This document shows, one piece after another, positions 5,693 through 7,106 of a DNA stretch of 7,106 nt. The translations under genes were made by a program, and so were the position numbers. The DNA is from Burkholderiales bacterium. GTDB taxonomy: Bacteria; Actinomycetota; Thermoleophilia; Gaiellales; Gaiellaceae. The notes under the pieces were generated by a model. The model was given only the letters and a program-made list of their open reading frames with translations. It did not search any database and had not been told where the DNA came from. The stretch spans positions 1 through 7,106 of the forward strand of contig JAICUZ010000137.1 of NCBI GenBank assembly GCA_025935595.1, written 5' to 3'. The number at the start of each line of letters is the position of its first letter. Position 1 is the stretch's first letter.

Positions 5693-5961
5693 GCTTGATC
5701 CGCGTCCCACCCGTGCTACGCGACGAAGCCGGCGGCGCGCGCGAGGTCGAGGCGGCCGGCAAGAACGTGCGCGAGCTGCTCGAGGACCTGACGAAGCGCA
5801 TCCCCGCGCTCGGGACACGCGTCTACGGCGACGGCGAGATCCGCTCGTTCGTGAACGTCTACGTCGACGGCGAAGACGTGCGCACGCGCGACGGCCTCGA
5901 CACGCCGGTGCGCGCTTCGAGCACGGTGATCCTGCTGCCGGCGATGGCCGGTGGTTGCTAA
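5689..5961 (+). CDS. cysO: CysO-like sulfur carrier ending in Gly-Gly-Cys
   Basis: A 90-residue ubiquitin-fold (MoaD/ThiS/CysO) protein. It resembles M. tuberculosis CysO in length and motifs: 'IRVPPVLRDEAGG', 'VRELLEDL', 'RSFVNVYVDGEDVR', 'STVILLPAMAGG'. In this pathway the terminal glycine is adenylated, converted to a thiocarboxylate, and its sulfur is used by CysM. The unusual feature is the end: ATG GCC GGT GGT TGC TAA places a cysteine (C90) after the Gly-Gly (G88-G89). The primary product therefore cannot be activated until C90 is removed, and its sequence equals the carrier-cysteine adduct the pathway itself forms. The JAMM protease gene two positions downstream is the natural trimming enzyme. 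The start overlaps the previous stop by 4 nt, and the last 11 nt overlap the start of the cysM gene. A role as a MoaD or ThiS carrier is less likely given the cysM neighbour. Confidence 0.92.
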   Translation: MSLIRVPPVLRDEAGGAREVEAAGKNVRELLEDLTKRIPALGTRVYGDGEIRSFVNVYVDGEDVRTRDGLDTPVRASSTVILLPAMAGGC

Positions 5962-6859
5962 CTCGCTGCTCGACCTGATCGGCGACACGCCGCTCGTCGA
6001 GCTCTCACGGCTGTCCCCGCCCGGGCGCACGATCTACGCGAAGCTCGAAGGGCAGAACCCGACCGGCTCGATCAAGGACCGCGTCGCGCTTGCAATGGTC
6101 GAGACGGCCGGGGTCGAGCCGGGCGCCGAGCTGCTCGAGCCGACGAGCGGCAACACCGGTATCTCGCTCGCGCTCGTCGCGAAGCTGAAGGGGCTGAGGC
6201 TGACGTGCGTCATGCCGTCGAACGCCACCCCGGAGCGCCGAACTCTGCTCACGCTCTACGGCGCGTCGATCGTCGACTCGCCGGGCGAGCTCGGCTCGAA
6301 CGGCGCGGTGCGAATGGCGCAGGAGCTGGCGGCGGCAGAGCCTCGGTACACGATGCTCTTCCAGTACGAGAACGAGGCGAACCCGCGCGCGCATTACGAC
6401 GGGACGGGCGCGGAGATCGCACGAGATCTCAATCGCCTCGACGCCTTCGTCGCCGGGCTCGGCACCGGCGGCACGCTGATGGGCGCCGGCCGCCGGCTGC
6501 GCGAGGCGTTTCCCGACGTGCAAGTGGTCGCGGCGGAACCGCTACCCGGCGACCCCGTGATGGGCCTTCGCTCGCTCGACGACGGGTACGTCCCGCCGGT
6601 GCTCGACGTCTCGCAACTCGATCGCAAGCTGCTCGTCTCGAACGCCGAGGCGGCCGCCGCGTCGCGCGCGCTGCTCGAGCGCGAAGGGATCTTCGCCGGC
6701 GTGTCGTCGGGCGCGGTCGTCCACGTCGCGCGACGCATCGCAGAGGAGCTACCGGAGGGCGCCGTCGTCGCGTGCGTGCTCGCAGACGGCGGCTGGAAAT
6801 ACCTGTCGGCGCCGTTCTGGCAGGGCGTCGAGATCGACGAAGGCGTGCTCTGGTGGTGA
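5951..6859 (+). CDS. cysM: CysM-like cysteine synthase using a protein thiocarboxylate
   Basis: A 302-residue fold-type II PLP enzyme of the cysteine synthase family. It has 'NPTGSIKDR' with the PLP lysine K42, the substrate loop 'PTSGNTG' (64-70), the phosphate-binding loop 'GLGTGGT' (169-175), 'GIFAGVSSGA' (246-255) and 'LADGGWKYLS' (277-286). Two details favour the M. tuberculosis CysM subtype over O-acetylserine sulfhydrylases: the 'GLRSLDDGYVPP' segment, whose R207 aligns (from memory) with Arg220 that recognises O-phosphoserine, and a C-terminal tail ending 'EGVLWW', like the '..GQLWA' tail that closes the active site there. It should transfer sulfur from the carrier thiocarboxylate to aminoacrylate formed from O-phosphoserine, giving the carrier-Cys adduct. 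The GTG at 5951 overlaps the carrier gene by 11 nt and gives the expected N-terminus 'SLLDLIGDTPLVEL'. Its stop overlaps the next gene by 4 nt. Substrate choice is inferred, not shown. Confidence 0.93.
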   Translation: MVANSLLDLIGDTPLVELSRLSPPGRTIYAKLEGQNPTGSIKDRVALAMVETAGVEPGAELLEPTSGNTGISLALVAKLKGLRLTCVMPSNATPERRTLLTLYGASIVDSPGELGSNGAVRMAQELAAAEPRYTMLFQYENEANPRAHYDGTGAEIARDLNRLDAFVAGLGTGGTLMGAGRRLREAFPDVQVVAAEPLPGDPVMGLRSLDDGYVPPVLDVSQLDRKLLVSNAEAAAASRALLEREGIFAGVSSGAVVHVARRIAEELPEGAVVACVLADGGWKYLSAPFWQGVEIDEGVLWW

Positions 6860-7106
6860 TCCCGGCCGCGATCCGCGACGAGCTGCGCGCACATGCGGCC
6901 GCCGAGGCGCCGAACGAGTGCTGCGGGCTCGTCCTGGTCAAGGACGGCGTCGCCGTTCGCTACCTCCCAGGCGTCAACACGCTCGCCTCGCCGTACCGGT
7001 ACGAGCTGTACATCGACCCGTTCGTCTGGTCGGACATCGAGGACGACGTCGATCAGGTGATCTTCCACTCCCACCCGGAGACCGAGCCGCGGCCGTCACG
7101 CACCGA
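6856..7106 (+). CDS. mec: JAMM/Mec-type metalloprotease, 5' part only
   Basis: The frame opens with a GTG that overlaps the cysM stop (GTGA, 4 nt) and runs 83 full codons to the window end with no stop, so the 3' part is missing. The protein has the JAMM (MPN+) zinc site: E21 in 'APNECCGLV', then 'IFHSHP' (H71, H73), then 'PRPSRT' (S81). The next codon begins GA, as expected for the motif's final Asp in HxHP...SxxD. Mec of M. tuberculosis is a JAMM protease that hydrolyses the CysO-cysteine adduct to release cysteine, and this gene's place in the chain predicts the same role. It is also the obvious enzyme to remove the encoded C-terminal Cys of the carrier. In M. tuberculosis mec precedes cysO; here it follows cysM. 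The usual family length is ~130-150 residues, so about 60% is visible. Confidence 0.9.
   Translation, partial: MIPAAIRDELRAHAAAEAPNECCGLVLVKDGVAVRYLPGVNTLASPYRYELYIDPFVWSDIEDDVDQVIFHSHPETEPRPSRT

Noticed and set aside
6394..7074. Minus-strand open frame opposite cysM and mec
   Set aside because: Low-complexity Ser/Arg/Pro-rich product without motifs; both overlapped plus-strand genes carry full catalytic signatures.
1..7106. tRNA, rRNA, riboswitch (for example T-box or SAM) or CRISPR array
   Set aside because: No such fold or conserved core was seen. The 41-bp leader region before the cysteine operon is too short for a riboswitch unless transcription starts further upstream.

Overview
The window is high-GC DNA with dense, overlapping genes, many GTG starts and one TTG start. 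The actinobacterial-type CysO/CysM/Mec cysteine pathway and a sigma-70 factor with the C-terminal form '...LKKLRALAESNKLRDVA' point to an actinobacterium. My best guess is the class Thermoleophilia (Solirubrobacterales/Gaiellales); this is inferred from protein style, not from a marker search.

Layout. (1) Positions 1-498, plus strand: the 3' end of a gene for a protein with two copies of a ~48-residue module. (2) Positions 502-4502, minus strand, four genes read right to left: a membrane-anchored TPR-like protein (4502-3699), a primary-type sigma factor (3626-2634), an M20 metallodipeptidase (2552-1236) and a PHP-family CpsB/YwqE-like phosphatase (1239-502). The last two overlap by 4 nt. The first plus-strand gene and the phosphatase gene converge with only 3 nt between their stop codons, and a perfect 16-bp hairpin lies inside the phosphatase's last codons. 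A nested palindromic repeat lies between the sigma factor and peptidase genes. (3) Positions 4544-7106, plus strand: four genes chained by overlaps of 4, 11 and 4 nt. They encode a rhodanese-adenylyltransferase fusion, a CysO-like ubiquitin-fold sulfur carrier, a CysM-like O-phosphoserine-type cysteine synthase, and a JAMM/Mec-type metalloprotease cut by the window end. A 41-bp divergent intergenic region (4503-4543) separates blocks 2 and 3.

How it works together. Block 3 looks like a self-contained protein-thiocarboxylate route to cysteine. The fusion protein would adenylate the carrier's C-terminal glycine and load sulfur from its own rhodanese domain. CysM would transfer the sulfur to an activated serine, giving a carrier-Gly-Gly-Cys adduct, and the JAMM protease would release cysteine. 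The most interesting observation is that the encoded carrier does not end in Gly-Gly but in Gly-Gly-Cys. The primary translation product therefore has the same sequence as the pathway's own carrier-cysteine adduct, and should need one cut by the JAMM protease before its first cycle. The second unusual point is that the rhodanese domain is at the N-terminus of the adenylyltransferase, whereas the known mycobacterial MoeZ carries it at the C-terminus. There is no stretch over 300 bases without a gene.
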